A stretch of 64,000 nucleotides of DNA from the NCBI GenBank assembly GCA_019188255.1, contig JAETXT010000004.1, positions 1,612,001 to 1,676,000 of the forward strand, given 5' to 3'. A model generated the notes under the pieces. That model saw nothing but the letters and a program-made list of their open reading frames with translations. It had not been told where the DNA came from and searched no databases. The DNA is from Verticillium longisporum. Lineage: Eukaryota > Ascomycota > Sordariomycetes > Glomerellales > Plectosphaerellaceae. This document shows, piece by piece, positions 1-11,203 of the stretch (the first letter of the stretch is position 1; each line of letters starts with the position of its first letter). The position numbers and the translations under genes are program-made.

Positions 1-455
1 AGGAGGGTCTATACATAAGAAAGCTCTCAGGCCGTTGAAGAAACGGCTGACTCTCCTTCCAGACTTACTCTCTGACCTGCCTGTTTCGGGAAAACCCAAC
101 TATCACACGGCATTCTCATCTTTCCATCCAGTCATGGCTCTGCCTTCTCAAGAGGAGAAGAAAGGAACTGTAAGTGCTTTCCATATTGCTTGCACCGATT
201 TTCCAGAGTATCTTTGCCGCAAATCCCTGCTTTCACATGGCGTGTCAGGACCCTGCGGAGCCACCCAGGGCCTGCCAAGCCAGGGGGCTGGCCAGGGGCT
301 AAGGGTCACGAGAGAATGTATATATAGGCTGCGGAGGGCCCCCCCAAAGCTGCGGAGGGCCAGAATTCAGATGTATTCCTATCCCATACCTATATTCTAA
401 CTACCTGCGGACCCTGTGGAAGACCCCTTCACTCTGTTCTAAACAACGCTCTGAC
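1..455. other. Left edge, no supported gene
   Basis: No reading frame here has convincing protein-like composition or a recognisable motif. A stretch near 320-400 repeats the phrase for GCGGAGGGCC twice. It may be upstream sequence of the next gene. Confidence 0.5.
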
Positions 456-1003
456 ATGGCGTCTGGCACATGCATGTGCCCTTCCATAGCACGGACTAAT
501 ACCAGCTCACCACAGTACCTGGAATACTCGACGTTGGAGTGGGCGATCGAAAATCGCCTGACTAACGGGCAGCCTGAAGGAGAGACAAGCCGAGTCTGGA
601 ACGCGATTCTCAGTAAGATTTTCCGGATAGAGGATGGCTACATGACCGGCCCGAGATGCTTCACGAAGGTGGTCGGGCAGATCTTTTCACAGCGCATATT
701 GTATTCAACCCAATGCACGAGGAGAAGAAGTTCCTCGTTGTTGAATGCAAGGCCCCCGGCCGGGAAACAGACGATGATCTTTGGGCAGAGGCCGCTGATC
801 AGCTTGCAAGGCACCTCAAGAGCTTCAAGCCCCGCAACAGGCTGTACAGAGCAATCGCCAACGGGAAAGCGGTTCGTTTCTACGAGTTGAATGATGGCAA
901 CCTGGTGGATTTTCAGAATGATGGTCAAATACTGTGGCTGGACCGCCAATGCCAGTCTGTTATGAGGAAGCTTTTGTTCTTTCGAGACAACCACCTCTTT
1001 TAA
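456..1003 (+). pseudogene. PD-(D/E)XK nuclease-like fungal protein, frameshifted
   Basis: Two overlapping frames together read as one small protein of about 180 residues. The first part (from ATG 456) contains SRVWNAILSKIF and EDGYMTGP. The second part continues with MLHEGGRADLF, then FLVVECKAPG. The Asp of GRADLF followed about 20 residues later by the ExK of VVECK matches the catalytic core spacing of PD-(D/E)XK nucleases, as in the N-terminal domain of type I restriction R subunits; uncharacterised fungal proteins of this kind are common. The frame changes at the CCC run 650-652. One extra C would give GPE and join the two parts. It could be a true pseudogene or a sequencing error. A splice from the GTAAG at 613 is possible, but the intron would be only about 40 bp and would remove conserved residues. 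Function is not known. Confidence 0.55.
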
Positions 1004-1696
1004 TCAATGAGATGGTCCAAGTAGAAAGTCCCTTTCTTCAATCGCCAACGAAAACATGGCCAGATGCCAGTATACAGCATCAACTTATCAGAAACCCATT
1101 ATTAAAAATGCAGCGACCACTTTTCGCTGCAATGCCACGGCTTAAAATTGAAGTATAGCTACATACCCGGATTCAGAAATCCGATCAGTCTCACTTGAAG
1201 AACCCAAGTTTAACATGTCACGATCTCAAGCCTGGAGTGGGTTTGAGTCCCGTTTCCCCCAGGCGAGGAAAGCTAAAGGCCCTTGGTGACATCCTCCAAC
1301 ACGACATCTACCTGAGGCCCCCGACATGAAAAGATTCGTGGTATCAATGACACCACCGACACGCCAGGTAGATCAAACGCCCTGCAGGGAATTGGGCTTG
1401 CGAACGATGTCATCCTGAATGCTCTTGACGGCGTAGCTATGGTACAAGGAGCGGTGGTCATTAGAAGTCTTGAAATCGATATCATCTGCCTCATCGCGAG
1501 GACAGGTGGAAGATGGGTCATCATCACATAGTGGCGCGTAATGTCAATAGAAGCTCTTGAATCTCGTCAAGTCCGGCATATCGCTAACAATAATACTATT
1601 CTTGTATGTTTTGGTACGAGAAGACACGAGAGTATCTCTTTCCGTGCGTTCTAGTCATGGCATCCGGCCCTCATGCTAGCCAAACAGCGCCCGGCA
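1004..1696. other. Intergenic region with a possible coding relic
   Basis: There is no full gene. The only coding-like signal is the short minus-strand frame at 1373-1543, listed separately. The rest shows nothing I can name. Confidence 0.45.
1373..1543 (-). pseudogene. Possible degenerate coding fragment
   Basis: A 56-codon minus-strand frame without an ATG reads CDDDPSSTCPRDEADDIDF, then NDHRSLYHSYAVKSIQ and PNSLQGV before a stop. The balanced composition and paired cysteines look like part of a secreted or ordered protein rather than noise. No matching flanking exons are visible, and I do not recognise the family. Confidence 0.2.
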
Positions 1697-3382
1697 TCAA
1701 AGCCGTAATGTACCCGCCGTCCGCCCAGCAACCTCATATCCGGTAGACAGCCGCTCAAATTCCTCATCATGCTGGGATTCTTTCAAAAGTGAGGTTCCGT
1801 TGGCCTGGTGCATGTAAAGATGTTGTCCGATCCAGGACGTGAGCTGTGGTGGCCCAATAACGATCCGCGTCAGTCCGACAAGGATGGCAAGGCATCCAAG
1901 CGCGATGAATGCCTTCGCGGCAACGTAGTGGCAGCCGACACTTCCATTTTTGCGCCAGATATTCATGTAAGCCCCTTCTCTGTTTTGGCTGAATCCGGGC
2001 TCAGGGCCGAATGGAGTCTCTCCAAGAGGAACATGTCCGACATGATAGTTCTGTCCCACTGCCTCCGATGCGATATATGTCAAAGCCAATCTCAAGAAGG
2101 TGCTCGCGGCATCTGCACTGGTGGTATCGGATAGCTGCAATAGAGCGTCGATCCAAGGTCCGTGGTGCTCGGAGAACGATAGTTGTTGCTCCCTAACTTG
2201 TGGAGCCTCGTCGTCAACGGAGAGCAGACTCGTGAGAAGATCCTCAGCTGTTGTCGAGTATGAATTCACAAAATCGAGAACGTTCTTCATAGTCGCGCAG
2301 TCTCCTCTCTGAATGGTTCGTTGAGCATTGCGCACGGCATACCTGACCTCATAAGTAAGATGTCTTGCTGCAGGTATTGACTCGGTTGAGGATGAGGTTG
2401 GGTTGTCCCACAGCTCCGCTGGTGCCCACCGCATCTCAATGACTTGAGATGATCCAATGCGGTAGTCAACAACTGCTCGTGACCTGTTCGCATTATCCCA
2501 CTGATCTCCCGATCCGGCCGGCCAGTCCGAATTGGCGGTACGCATGCGTCGCCAGCCGTCGGGTGCCTCGCGTGGCATGGCAGGGGGTGGTTCCTGGTCC
2601 TGGTGTTTACTCTGATTCGCAATAAGGACGAACTCGCGCTCGTACAGGTTCCCCTGATCTTCCAATTGTATGTTCCAGTTGCAATTCGATGTCGCCATCA
2701 TGACAACGATACTGGGCGGATCCCGACGATGCTCAGGGTCATCATTCCGGAAACCGTGCAGGAAAGACCTCGATGTCTCGCTATTGTGTGTATCTGCAAG
2801 CCAAGGAGCGACTGTGCCGTTTGTAGTAATTTGCAGCGGTGGAGGTTGCAAGATCACTTGCTCTTGTGGCAAAAACTTGCTGAACGATGAATCGGGTACC
2901 TCGCGAATTGCGAACTTGTACCCCACGGACGCCGCTGTTCCAGATATGATGACGATGTTGCGGAATGTGATGAGCCAAGGGAAGCCTCTGAAGCCGTAGG
3001 AAACTGGAGCCCGGGGTAAAGAGTTCAGGTATCGACCGTAGTTGAGGCCTGCGGCGCTTTGAGCCATCCGTGTGCACATCCAATCGAAAAAGTGGTTATA
3101 GGCTTCATGAAACCCGTACGCTAGCAGTCCGAAGCCGACACCGAGGATCGCTAACCATACCTGGACGCCCAAATGAGCGCCAGGCCTCAAGATTTTGAAT
3201 GCATCATGGTGTGCACCTTCGTCAGTCGTGCGCCGTCCGACGTCAATGAGGACAGAGCCTCCAACGAACAGTGAGGCCAGCGACAGAATCCCTAACCGCT
3301 GGAGGTGAACAAAAGTCTTTCGGCCCCAATGCTTAGTGGTTGCTGACATGAGTGCCTTGATTTCCGCATTCTCGCTGGCCAT
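1697..3382 (-). CDS. Fungal multi-pass membrane protein of unknown function
   Basis: A single uninterrupted frame. I start at the ATG at 3382, giving 561 residues and beginning MASENAEIKALMS. An earlier in-frame ATG at 3517 would add 45 residues of poor quality. Hydrophobic segments lie near residues 28-46 (LGILSLASLFVGGSVLIDV), 75-95, 140-158 and near the C-terminus (FIALGCLAILVGLTRIVIG). A large domain of about 350 residues sits between the third and fourth segments and is probably on one side of the membrane; it contains several N-x-S/T sites. This topology is common among uncharacterised ascomycete plasma-membrane proteins. I do not recognise a catalytic motif. There is no intron and no sign of disruption. 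Confidence 0.7.
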   Translation of the reverse strand: MASENAEIKALMSATTKHWGRKTFVHLQRLGILSLASLFVGGSVLIDVGRRTTDEGAHHDAFKILRPGAHLGVQVWLAILGVGFGLLAYGFHEAYNHFFDWMCTRMAQSAAGLNYGRYLNSLPRAPVSYGFRGFPWLITFRNIVIISGTAASVGYKFAIREVPDSSFSKFLPQEQVILQPPPLQITTNGTVAPWLADTHNSETSRSFLHGFRNDDPEHRRDPPSIVVMMATSNCNWNIQLEDQGNLYEREFVLIANQSKHQDQEPPPAMPREAPDGWRRMRTANSDWPAGSGDQWDNANRSRAVVDYRIGSSQVIEMRWAPAELWDNPTSSSTESIPAARHLTYEVRYAVRNAQRTIQRGDCATMKNVLDFVNSYSTTAEDLLTSLLSVDDEAPQVREQQLSFSEHHGPWIDALLQLSDTTSADAASTFLRLALTYIASEAVGQNYHVGHVPLGETPFGPEPGFSQNREGAYMNIWRKNGSVGCHYVAAKAFIALGCLAILVGLTRIVIGPPQLTSWIGQHLYMHQANGTSLLKESQHDEEFERLSTGYEVAGRTAGTLRL

Positions 3383-4170
3383 TGTGCCTTCATCGAGGAG
3401 GCAGGGAGGCTCGGTGGTGGTTGTGTGGACGAGATGGAGTGGGATCCGTGGTCCAGGGGCCAAACACCTTTTCTTGTCATCAAGTAAGCAGGAAGTGACC
3501 TGGTGCTTGACACTCACTGTACAATGCAGTGAGGATTATCGATTGCGGCCTAGGTGTCTTGGAGGATTCACATCCCTGTTGCATCTGAGACGGAAATAGA
3601 ACCCGGAGCATCTGAACTGGTGGCAAAAAAGCAGCGAGTGGCTGAGCGATGATCGAGACGGCTGAATGACGTAGCAGATGAGCACCTAGACAAGAGTCAG
3701 AGAAGCACCAGAAGATCCTTGGACTTGAGGAGTCAATGCACAGGAAAACAACATCACTTTGAAAGCTGCATGGGGATTCTACCAAATGTCGTGTCGCATG
3801 TTATTCGCTGAAGGCATTATAATGAAAGATGCCGCACTATCTCCAACTCTTTTCACATCTCCAAACCGACGAGACTGTGGACATACGAATGCACATTCTT
3901 TCCTCCTGCCTGACACGGGCTTCTTTTGCACTGTGGTTGCTCGAGATGCAGATAGGAGGGCGGTTGAACTAGAACTTCTTCACTAAGAACGAAATGAGAC
4001 TTGTCTTAATGTGCATTGTATGGCACAAACCCAGTCTGGGCTTGATAGGTGCTGATGCGGCAAATTTCACAGGTAATCGATAGTGCCTACTTCCCGGTTC
4101 AACTACCGTGATGATGCTTTCAGCCTCTTTCTCGGCTGCATAATCCTTGCGAGCGATGGATGATACATCT
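3383..4170. other. Intergenic region
   Basis: This is the upstream region of the membrane protein gene and the downstream side of the glycine-zipper gene. No frame looks coding and no repeat stands out. Confidence 0.5.
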
Positions 4171-4761
4171 TTACACAGGTGGCACATCGTGTCGGCCTAC
4201 ACCATGAGGCTCGGGAAGAGTCTTCGGGCTGCCAGCTTGGTCGCTGACGGCTCTGGGAGAAGAGGTATCAGCAAGCATCCCCAATGGGTTGCAGGAGATA
4301 TCATACCGGATAGCTTGGCCTGCGGTGGCCGTCACAGCGGTTTTGGTCGCTGAGCCGGCAACAGCTTCCAGAGCCGACAAGCCAAGCTCTTTTCCGAGCA
4401 TAGTTCCGGCGCCCTTGACAGCATGTCCCACACCGCCTCCGCCTACCATGCCAAAAGCTCCGCCCATGAGCGCATCGGTCACGAGCTTGTTGGCACTGAG
4501 ATCAAGACCTTTGCCGTTGATTTGATTCTCGATCTGACCGCCAACAGTAGATCCGGCCATTCCACCAGCGACGGCGCCAACGGGCCCTCCAACGATGAAG
4601 CCACCAACAGCACCGGCAGTTGAGACAAGATTTCCGGTGCCGGCCGCCAGTGACTTTTGGGCGCCTTCTTTGTCACCGGCAAGGTATTGAATGCCCGCCG
4701 TCGCGTGGCCGACCACGGGGATCGCCCCGACGACGTTGAGGGCACCGCTCCAGAAACCCAT
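4171..4761 (-). CDS. Small glycine-zipper protein
   Basis: The chosen start at 4761 begins MGFWSGALNVVGAIPVVGH and gives 196 residues. The 65 codons upstream in frame are dominated by Leu, His and Ser and look like leader sequence. The body has runs of small residues with GxxxG spacing (GGFIVGGPVGAVAGGMAGST and FGMVGGGGVGHAVKGAG), the pattern of glycine zippers that pack in or on membranes. Similar short fungal proteins opening with MGFWS and an IPVVGH-type motif exist but lack a known function. The last 30 or so residues are less ordered, so an unrecognised 3' intron cannot be excluded. Confidence 0.55.
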   Translation of the reverse strand: MGFWSGALNVVGAIPVVGHATAGIQYLAGDKEGAQKSLAAGTGNLVSTAGAVGGFIVGGPVGAVAGGMAGSTVGGQIENQINGKGLDLSANKLVTDALMGGAFGMVGGGGVGHAVKGAGTMLGKELGLSALEAVAGSATKTAVTATAGQAIRYDISCNPLGMLADTSSPRAVSDQAGSPKTLPEPHGVGRHDVPPV

Positions 4762-5046
4762 GGTGCGGTGTGTGAAGAAATTGGGAAAAACAGAGAGCGG
4801 GCCTGGATGTGGATGAGCAACGAGGCAGAGGTAGTGTAATAGAAGCTCGACAAGGCGAACAAGAGATGGGCAAAGATGATAGCTCAAGCAGAGTTGGAAG
4901 CTCAGAAAAAAATGTGATGTGGAAGATGAGTTCCATGCCTCAACAACTATATACATCTACCGACCGTTTTGTGCTTGTTTATCTGGTCACTGTTCTGTCC
5001 ATCCGAGTCAGTGTCCGAATTGACTATGCGCTGAGAACTAGCGCTG

Positions 5047-5490
5047 TCAACCACATGCGCGCGGCCCGTCCCTCGCGTCAAGATAATGCTCCGCGAGGGC
5101 GCCTGGATCGGTCCAGACCTGCTCCCAGCTGAACTTGTGGAATGGATAGATTGAACGCGCCGCACGCTCAGTGCGGTGAGGATGAATCGCTATAGGAAGC
5201 TGAAGCGAGACGCAAGGGGCATTCGCAAACGCAAGCCACAGCAAGTACATCTGATGCGCTGAAAACCCACTACCGCTGCCAAAACAGGCCTTTGCTGCGA
5301 CCCCGGCCTTGAGCCATGCCCCAGGCTTGTCTTCAAGCTCAGCCCGCCACCGGCTTAGGCAATATTGAAACAGGAAATCGTTAGTACAATTACTAGTTCG
5401 CCACGATGTACTGTCCGTTGATATATCATTTTCGGAATGTGACCTCAGCTCGCCGTGGTTGAGTTCTCCAATTGACGGTGCGTATCGCAA
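5047..5490 (-). CDS. Doubtful small open frame
   Basis: A 147-codon ATG-initiated frame with fairly protein-like composition (LEDKPGAWLKAGVAAKACF and SAHQMYLLWLAFANAPC). It has no recognised family and no signal peptide, and it lies close upstream of the patatin gene on the other strand. It may be a relic or chance. Confidence 0.15.
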   Translation of the reverse strand: MRYAPSIGELNHGELRSHSENDISTDSTSWRTSNCTNDFLFQYCLSRWRAELEDKPGAWLKAGVAAKACFGSGSGFSAHQMYLLWLAFANAPCVSLQLPIAIHPHRTERAARSIYPFHKFSWEQVWTDPGALAEHYLDARDGPRACG

Positions 5491-5676
5491 CCTATCAACG
5501 TCTGGAGGCCAATTATTCGTTCGAATGAAGGTGGACGGTCAGAAGTAACATATTCCGAAATACTCAGGAATACATACCCCTCGTATGCAGGCTTTTGCGT
5601 CTCTGGCGTGCATCTCTTCATATGAACCAATTGCTTTGTGTCTGGACTGTCGCTCAGATGCCCCAAACGTAATGGG

Positions 5677-5683
5677 TATATAA
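5677..5683 (+). promoter_or_regulatory. TATA box of the patatin-like gene
   Basis: A TATATAA element lies 82 bp before the chosen ATG at 5765, a normal distance for a fungal TATA promoter, and supports transcription in the plus direction. Confidence 0.4.
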
Positions 5684-5764
5684 GCCGTGGACAAGTCCTC
5701 ATCTGACCCTCGTTCCAAGCATCGTCGTTTTCGTCTATATGTATACATCGACCTTCTCTTCACC

Positions 5765-8059
5765 ATGCAGATTCCTGACGCTCTTGAGGCCCTGTCGGAG
5801 TATCCGTCTTCTCCGGGCGATGCCCCGGATGGCAAGTACGCCGTACGCAGCGGCAAGAAGAAGCATGTGGACTCATCCGGCCCCGACATCGAACACACCA
5901 GCTGGTTCAGGACTCCCGTCAGTTTCCCTTTTTCAAATCACAAATTCGTTGTAAATCGTTAACCGCGACGTTGCGTCGAACATACAGTCCTTAGATACCA
6001 AGACCATTCAGCGCTTGCACAGCATTCAACTCTTCACAGAGTCTCGCGATCAAGGCTTCTGTGATGACAAGGCCGCCGGAATCTGGACATGGTTCGAGAT
6101 CGCCATCATGGAGAATGCAGACGCCGTCACGCCCCGAGTGAAAGATGATATTCAGCTCTCGTGGTCCAGCCACAAGAACGTTCTCAGCTGTGAAGATTTC
6201 ACTTGGGTGAGTTCTCAAGTCAACCGTGAAAACCCCAGAAGAGGGCCTTGAGGTAACTGCATGAAATAAGGACTGACACCGGGGTAGCTCCAAGGAAGCG
6301 TATTCTCTGAGGACCACGACTTGTTTCGTCTCGTCGAGGTATGTACTCTATTGTTCAAGCCCAACTGTGGTGGGGCGCTGAAACAAATTGCAGAAAAACA
6401 ACGTGATTGCCGTGAGGCTTTGCTCTCGTTTCCAAGGCTGGAAATTGACCGCAAAGCGTGGGTACCTGGTCGTCGAACTGGGCGCCCCGAGTAAGTCTAC
6501 CCACGCCAGCATGAGAATTTTTCTGCGTCAATGACCATGTTAACATGTGAGCCTCAAGTTGAACGCGAGTCTCTTAACTTCGGCTCCATTGCAGCCAAGG
6601 TCCTTGGCACGCAAGAGGCTCTCAATGATATCAACAAAGTCATGTTCCCTACTCTTGAGCAGCTTCCGTCCGTACCAGACAGCCTCTTCAAAGCTGATAT
6701 GCTCAGCACGGCCAGTGCAAACGATCGACCTTTGCGTGTGCTGTCCCTAGGTAGGTCGCACAGTCCACCGAACCTGATAGAGATTGACGAAGACTATTCT
6801 GACCATGAGTAGATGGTGGTGGCGTGCGCGGCTTGGCGTCCTTGATGATCTTGAAGAAAGTCATGGACCAGTCATGCCCAGGCAAAAAGCCTTGCGAGGT
6901 GTTCGACATGATCGGCGGCACCAGCACTGGAGGGTAAGTTAACCTGAATCGCTTATTGGCACGTTGATATAGCCCGCTGAACATGCGCCAACTAGCTTCA
7001 TCGCAATCATGCTGGGTCGGCTCGAGATGAGTGTCGATGATTGCATCGCAAGCTATGTCAAGTTCATGGGACAAGTATTTCCGCAAGTCCAGGAAGTCAA
7101 GTCATTTGCCGGTCTTGTCGGCCACTTTTGGCCCAGCCTTGGGACTGTTGTCAAAGTTGGGGTGGATGGAGAGAAATGGGACCACAGCGTCCTCGAGAAG
7201 GTCATCAAAGATCTCATCAGGGAAAAGCTCAACCAGGACCCTGACTCCGTCCCTCTGCGGGAGGAGAACAATACCAACCCATCTTGCAAGGTGTAAGTAT
7301 AGCTTTAGCATTGCGGGCGATGTATGCAGAGCTGACCCTTACCAGCTTCGTCACAGCCGTTGCCTCGCACGGCTCGAACAACCACGCACCCGTCTTGCTT
7401 CGGTCGTACACGAATCCTCTACAAATGCCTGAGCTGCCAGATATCAAGCTCTGGGAGGCAGCACGCGCTACATCGGCAGCCCCGATGTTCTTCAAGCGTC
7501 TGGAAGTCAACGGTCAGACGTTTGTTGACGGAGGCCTACAAGCCAACAACCCCATTGGCTGGTGTGTACTCGCCGATCCATGACTTCGTGGCCACAGAGC
7601 TGACTTTACGTTGATAGGCTTTGGAATGAAGTGCTTCAGGTCTTCGGCCCAGTCCGTACTACCGGCTGCTTCCTCAGTATTGGTACCGGGACTCCCCTCA
7701 GCCAGACCTTATCGACTGTCAATCATCCCATTGACTTTACAAATGGCCTCGCTAGTATCGCTACCAACAGTGAGATGGCGAACATTTTGTTCCGCTCTCT
7801 GATCAACGCTTTCGCCCCTCGCAGCATGGCCAGGAAGTATTGGCGCTTCAATGTCGGCGACGGACTGCCCGACTGGGTCGACGAGGATGGCGTTGGGAGC
7901 TGGAGGTTGTTGGCCAAGGTCGAGGAGAGTAATGTGGGCGAGCTTGACGATGTCGCGATGATCGACATAACGAGGTCGAGAGCCGAAGATTACATGAAGG
8001 AACCTGGCTTTACGACGCTGCTCAATGAGTGCGCGCCAGCTCTGGGAGGTGGAGCGTAA
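5765..8059 (+). CDS. Patatin-like phospholipase, nine exons
   Basis: Exons by phase-consistent GT-AG sites: 5765-5917, 5988-6206, 6288-6338, 6394-6490, 6559-6750, 6813-6933, 6996-7292, 7346-7561 and 7618-8059, giving 595 residues. The patatin domain starts with LSLDGGGVRGLASL (oxyanion loop), followed by the nucleophile motif GTSTGG with Ser275. The catalytic partner is Asp438 in DGGLQANNPIGW. These are the defining features of Ser-Asp acyl hydrolases that release fatty acids from phospholipids or other lipids. Residues 1-260 form an extra N-terminal part with no domain I recognise. There is no signal peptide or membrane segment, so the enzyme is probably cytosolic. The acceptor before exon 5 (AAG at 6556-6558) is the weakest junction, but only that site keeps frame. 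Fungal patatins sometimes carry ankyrin, TPR or NB-ARC parts; none is visible here. Confidence 0.88.
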
Positions 8060-8342
8060 TGGCCACGTAGTAGTGGTGATGCCTGCTCGGTTAACGATGT
8101 CTGGAGTGCCAGTGAGCGGAGGTTGACCCGAGGTCACTGCGCCAGTACAACAGGTACACGTATGCCTGGCCTCATATTCCCGTGGCTCATTGTTGAATAC
8201 TGCCTATTTCAGACGATCAAACTGCGTATATGATAGACAGTTGACTTCATGACGAATCTGCAGCTTGTTAGGGCATACTAATGCGAACATTTTCTGCTTA
8301 TAAACCAAAGGCAAAAGTGAGGGTGGATTGACTCTTCTCCAG

Positions 8343-8655
8343 CTAGGTACCTACCTAAGATACAGGTTTTTTCACCATGTGGTCGCCCTCCGGACTTGCT
8401 CTTGCAGATGACACTGATGACAATACGTGCCTACCTTACCTTAGGTAAGGTACCTTGGGTACTTGAGACCTTGCGTCGTCAACAGGCAGGCGTTACTACG
8501 GCTCGGAAGATTTCAACACAGGAGATCTTAAGGAAGGTGCCGCCATGAATGTGACTGCTCTTGCCAGCTTATAGAGTTCTGCGGGGTCATCTTTTCTTGT
8601 GATTGTTTTAGGTACCTTAGGTACCTATATTAGGTAGGTACCTAGGTAAGTCAAG
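8343..8655. repeat. Cluster of TAGGTACC / TACCTAGGTA motifs
   Basis: Near-palindromic short motifs built from TAGGTA and TACCTA recur at 8343-8366, 8427-8462 and 8609-8650. Isolated relatives appear near 8975, 9557, 57631 and 63980. They do not form a regular tandem array. Such motifs are scattered between genes in several filamentous ascomycetes; function is unknown. Confidence 0.55.
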
Positions 8656-11166
8656 CTCGCGATGTGGTTGGAAAATCAATGTGTCACTTCTTGTGGCGAA
8701 CGCTCAAAAGAACAACTTGCTTTCAGCCGCACTGCAAGCTGAAGGAACTCGGAAGCGAGAAACCTACAACGATGGATCAAGAGCATGTGGTCCAGAACCC
8801 AAGTGACAAGTCTCGAACTCTGCCCCAGTGAAACAGATCCTCCCCATGCCATCGATAGCGCGACTGAGAGACATGTGCTCAATGGTTTCGTTGAAAAGTC
8901 CACGGGCAGCATAGTTTTATGCAGTCGGAAGACAGAGGTCAAGTGTGCAGCAAGGCGTCATGGATGACCTCTCTTTAGGTAGGTAGGTCGGTATACGACG
9001 ATGCAGGCTACAAGATCAGATGTCTCACGGCACCATCAAACTACGTACGTTGCTTTCTGACCTCTGGACACGTTTGTGCCCTCGCGATCGGAACGACATG
9101 TTTTGGATTGCTGCTGGATCGGTGTTCTCTAGGAAGGCACGTTACTGGACAAACAAGTCTCTTAACTGAAGCCACGTTCAACTCACAACACAGCAGCGTC
9201 CGTTTTCCGGGGAGGAAAGGCACCTTCTTCGCTATTCTGGCCAGCCAGAGAAAGCAATGAAAATGCAGAGCATTCGCGTCACCTGGAGGCAGTGAAATAC
9301 CAGGGACACAGTGGAGACCATCGTGTGCAAGCATAGAGGACAGTCTCCGGGCAGAGGCAAATATTGAGATAAATCTAGTGATGTCCCTTGGGACAACCAT
9401 CAGAGATTAATCTTGATGAGAACCTGCAGATGCATCAGTAATCAAGCCCACCAGAAATGACCAAAACCAAGGAGTAAGTGAGCCTCACAGATACTACACT
9501 TGATCTGCACAATTCATGTCAGCATAATTCCCAAAAGGCCAAAGAGAGTGAGAGGCTAGGTACCTAAGCCAAAAGGCAAAGAGAGCTAAGGAGGGAAGAA
9601 GAAACGTGAATCAAGTCGACGCCTGGCTGTCGGTATTTGAAAGCTGTTGGAAAGCGGTGTAGGGGAGTGCAATCAGTAAAGCCTGGCAGAATCTGGCCAA
9701 TGAGAGTGACGGGCATCAACCTGGATGGTGCAGTGAATGGTGCAGTGAATGGTGGTGGGGGACGCCAGCTGGCGGGACTGGCAGCAGAACCGTGGCAAGA
9801 CCAGTGACCAGACTGGCGGCAGGACCGATGGCAGGCGAAATCTCATGAGGATCGTCAGGGAGAATGGTTCCTGCCTCCTTCGGTTTCTGCGGTGAGAAAG
9901 TCTCCTCCCACCTGCCAAGTCCACTTCTTGTCCGGTTGCCTGTCATGCCTTCAAGACAGCATACAACAGTCTTAGCCTTCAGCTCCGCATCGGTGACACC
10001 CAGTGGCTAGGCGGCGCACATTGCTTTTGAATGACAAACAGCATGCTCGTCTCAATTGTCGATGCAATGCGCGAGCACGCTCGGAAGTCTCGGCCAAATA
10101 GGCACGTTCGAAGCTACTTGGTTTGGTCGTTGTCATCTCAGTATACTGGCCACACGCAATTCTGGCAGATCAGTGCGATATGACACCATTCGTTCTAGGG
10201 ACGACCCTGCTATGTCTTGCTTGCCCGCCAGACTGTCTCAACCCTCGCCACCGTCGACTACCCAGACTGGCCAGACTGACCAGCGAGCAGGCTAGCGAGC
10301 AACAAGGCACAGTTTAAGCAAGGTGAACTGCAACGTCTCTCCCTGACAGAATCAGACATTACAATGGCGCCTGCTCTTCCATCCCTTGGGAGAGGCATGG
10401 GGTTGCATTTACAGACGGCACTATAGAACACAAAGGTTATCACGACATCGATCCAGCCATCCTCCGTCGTTCCGACACCCGCTATTGGATCGGTACAGTA
10501 GCTAACTCCGGGAACACGACGGCGAGCGGGTTGTAACCCAATTGCGAGCCCGGGCCGATCAGCGGGAAAATCCACGCTGCAGGGTCTTTTTTTTCCGTCA
10601 AGGCACAAAGGTCAGCTGCCCGCTGACTAGGACAACATCAGCGAGCCGATTGCCACCATGCTGTAACACGACTCGAGAGACACCCGATTGCGGTCGTCGA
10701 CACGAGCAACACACATGCACAGGACAAAGGAAAGAGGCTCAGGGCCGGTGCGGTACGACAAAGGTACCCGCTGACTTAGCCTGGCAGCCATCGTATTGTG
10801 TGCTCTGCCGCCTTGGTGCGTGTCTCGGGTGCCGTGGAACCGTCGTAGCGCCACAGAAGGGAAGTCTCTTCGGATTCAGGACGAAGCCCCAAGCACCGCC
10901 CAATATGTGAAGACCGCAGACAAAGCTGGTAAGGGGATTCCTCGTGCGCCAATCACTGGGTTTCGGCCGTCCATCCTAAGAGGCGTGGGAGAGGGGAAAA
11001 AAAGGCAGACCGATCTGGGCTCGAGATGCAGCCAAAAATGTCTGACAGGACGGCAGGCTGGCTTTAGCCCCAGGCTGTACGACGCCAGAATAGTCGACGG
11101 TGATCTATATTCAGCACTGTCGAGTCGATGCAACAGCTGACGGCGGAGGCGATGGAGGCGCAGGGA

Positions 11167-11203
11167 GGCAGGCTGGCAGGCTGGCAGGCTGGCAGGCTGG
11201 CAG
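11167..11203. repeat. GGCAGGCT 8-bp tandem repeat
   Basis: About 4.5 perfect copies of an 8-bp unit, lying in non-coding sequence. Confidence 0.7.

Larger units (their letters stand above)
4762..5764. other. Divergent intergenic region
   Basis: This is the shared upstream region of the glycine-zipper gene (minus) and the patatin gene (plus). It contains the TATA motif listed separately and one weak minus-strand open frame (5047-5490). Confidence 0.45.

Noticed and set aside
613..654. Splice-site explanation for the break in the PD-(D/E)XK-like gene
   Set aside because: It would need an intron of about 40 bp and would delete residues (IFRIEDGYMTGP) that look conserved; a single missing C is simpler.
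1200..1265. tRNA-like T-arm phrase (GGGTTTGAGTCCC)
   Set aside because: No matching acceptor stem, D-arm or anticodon arm at the right distances.
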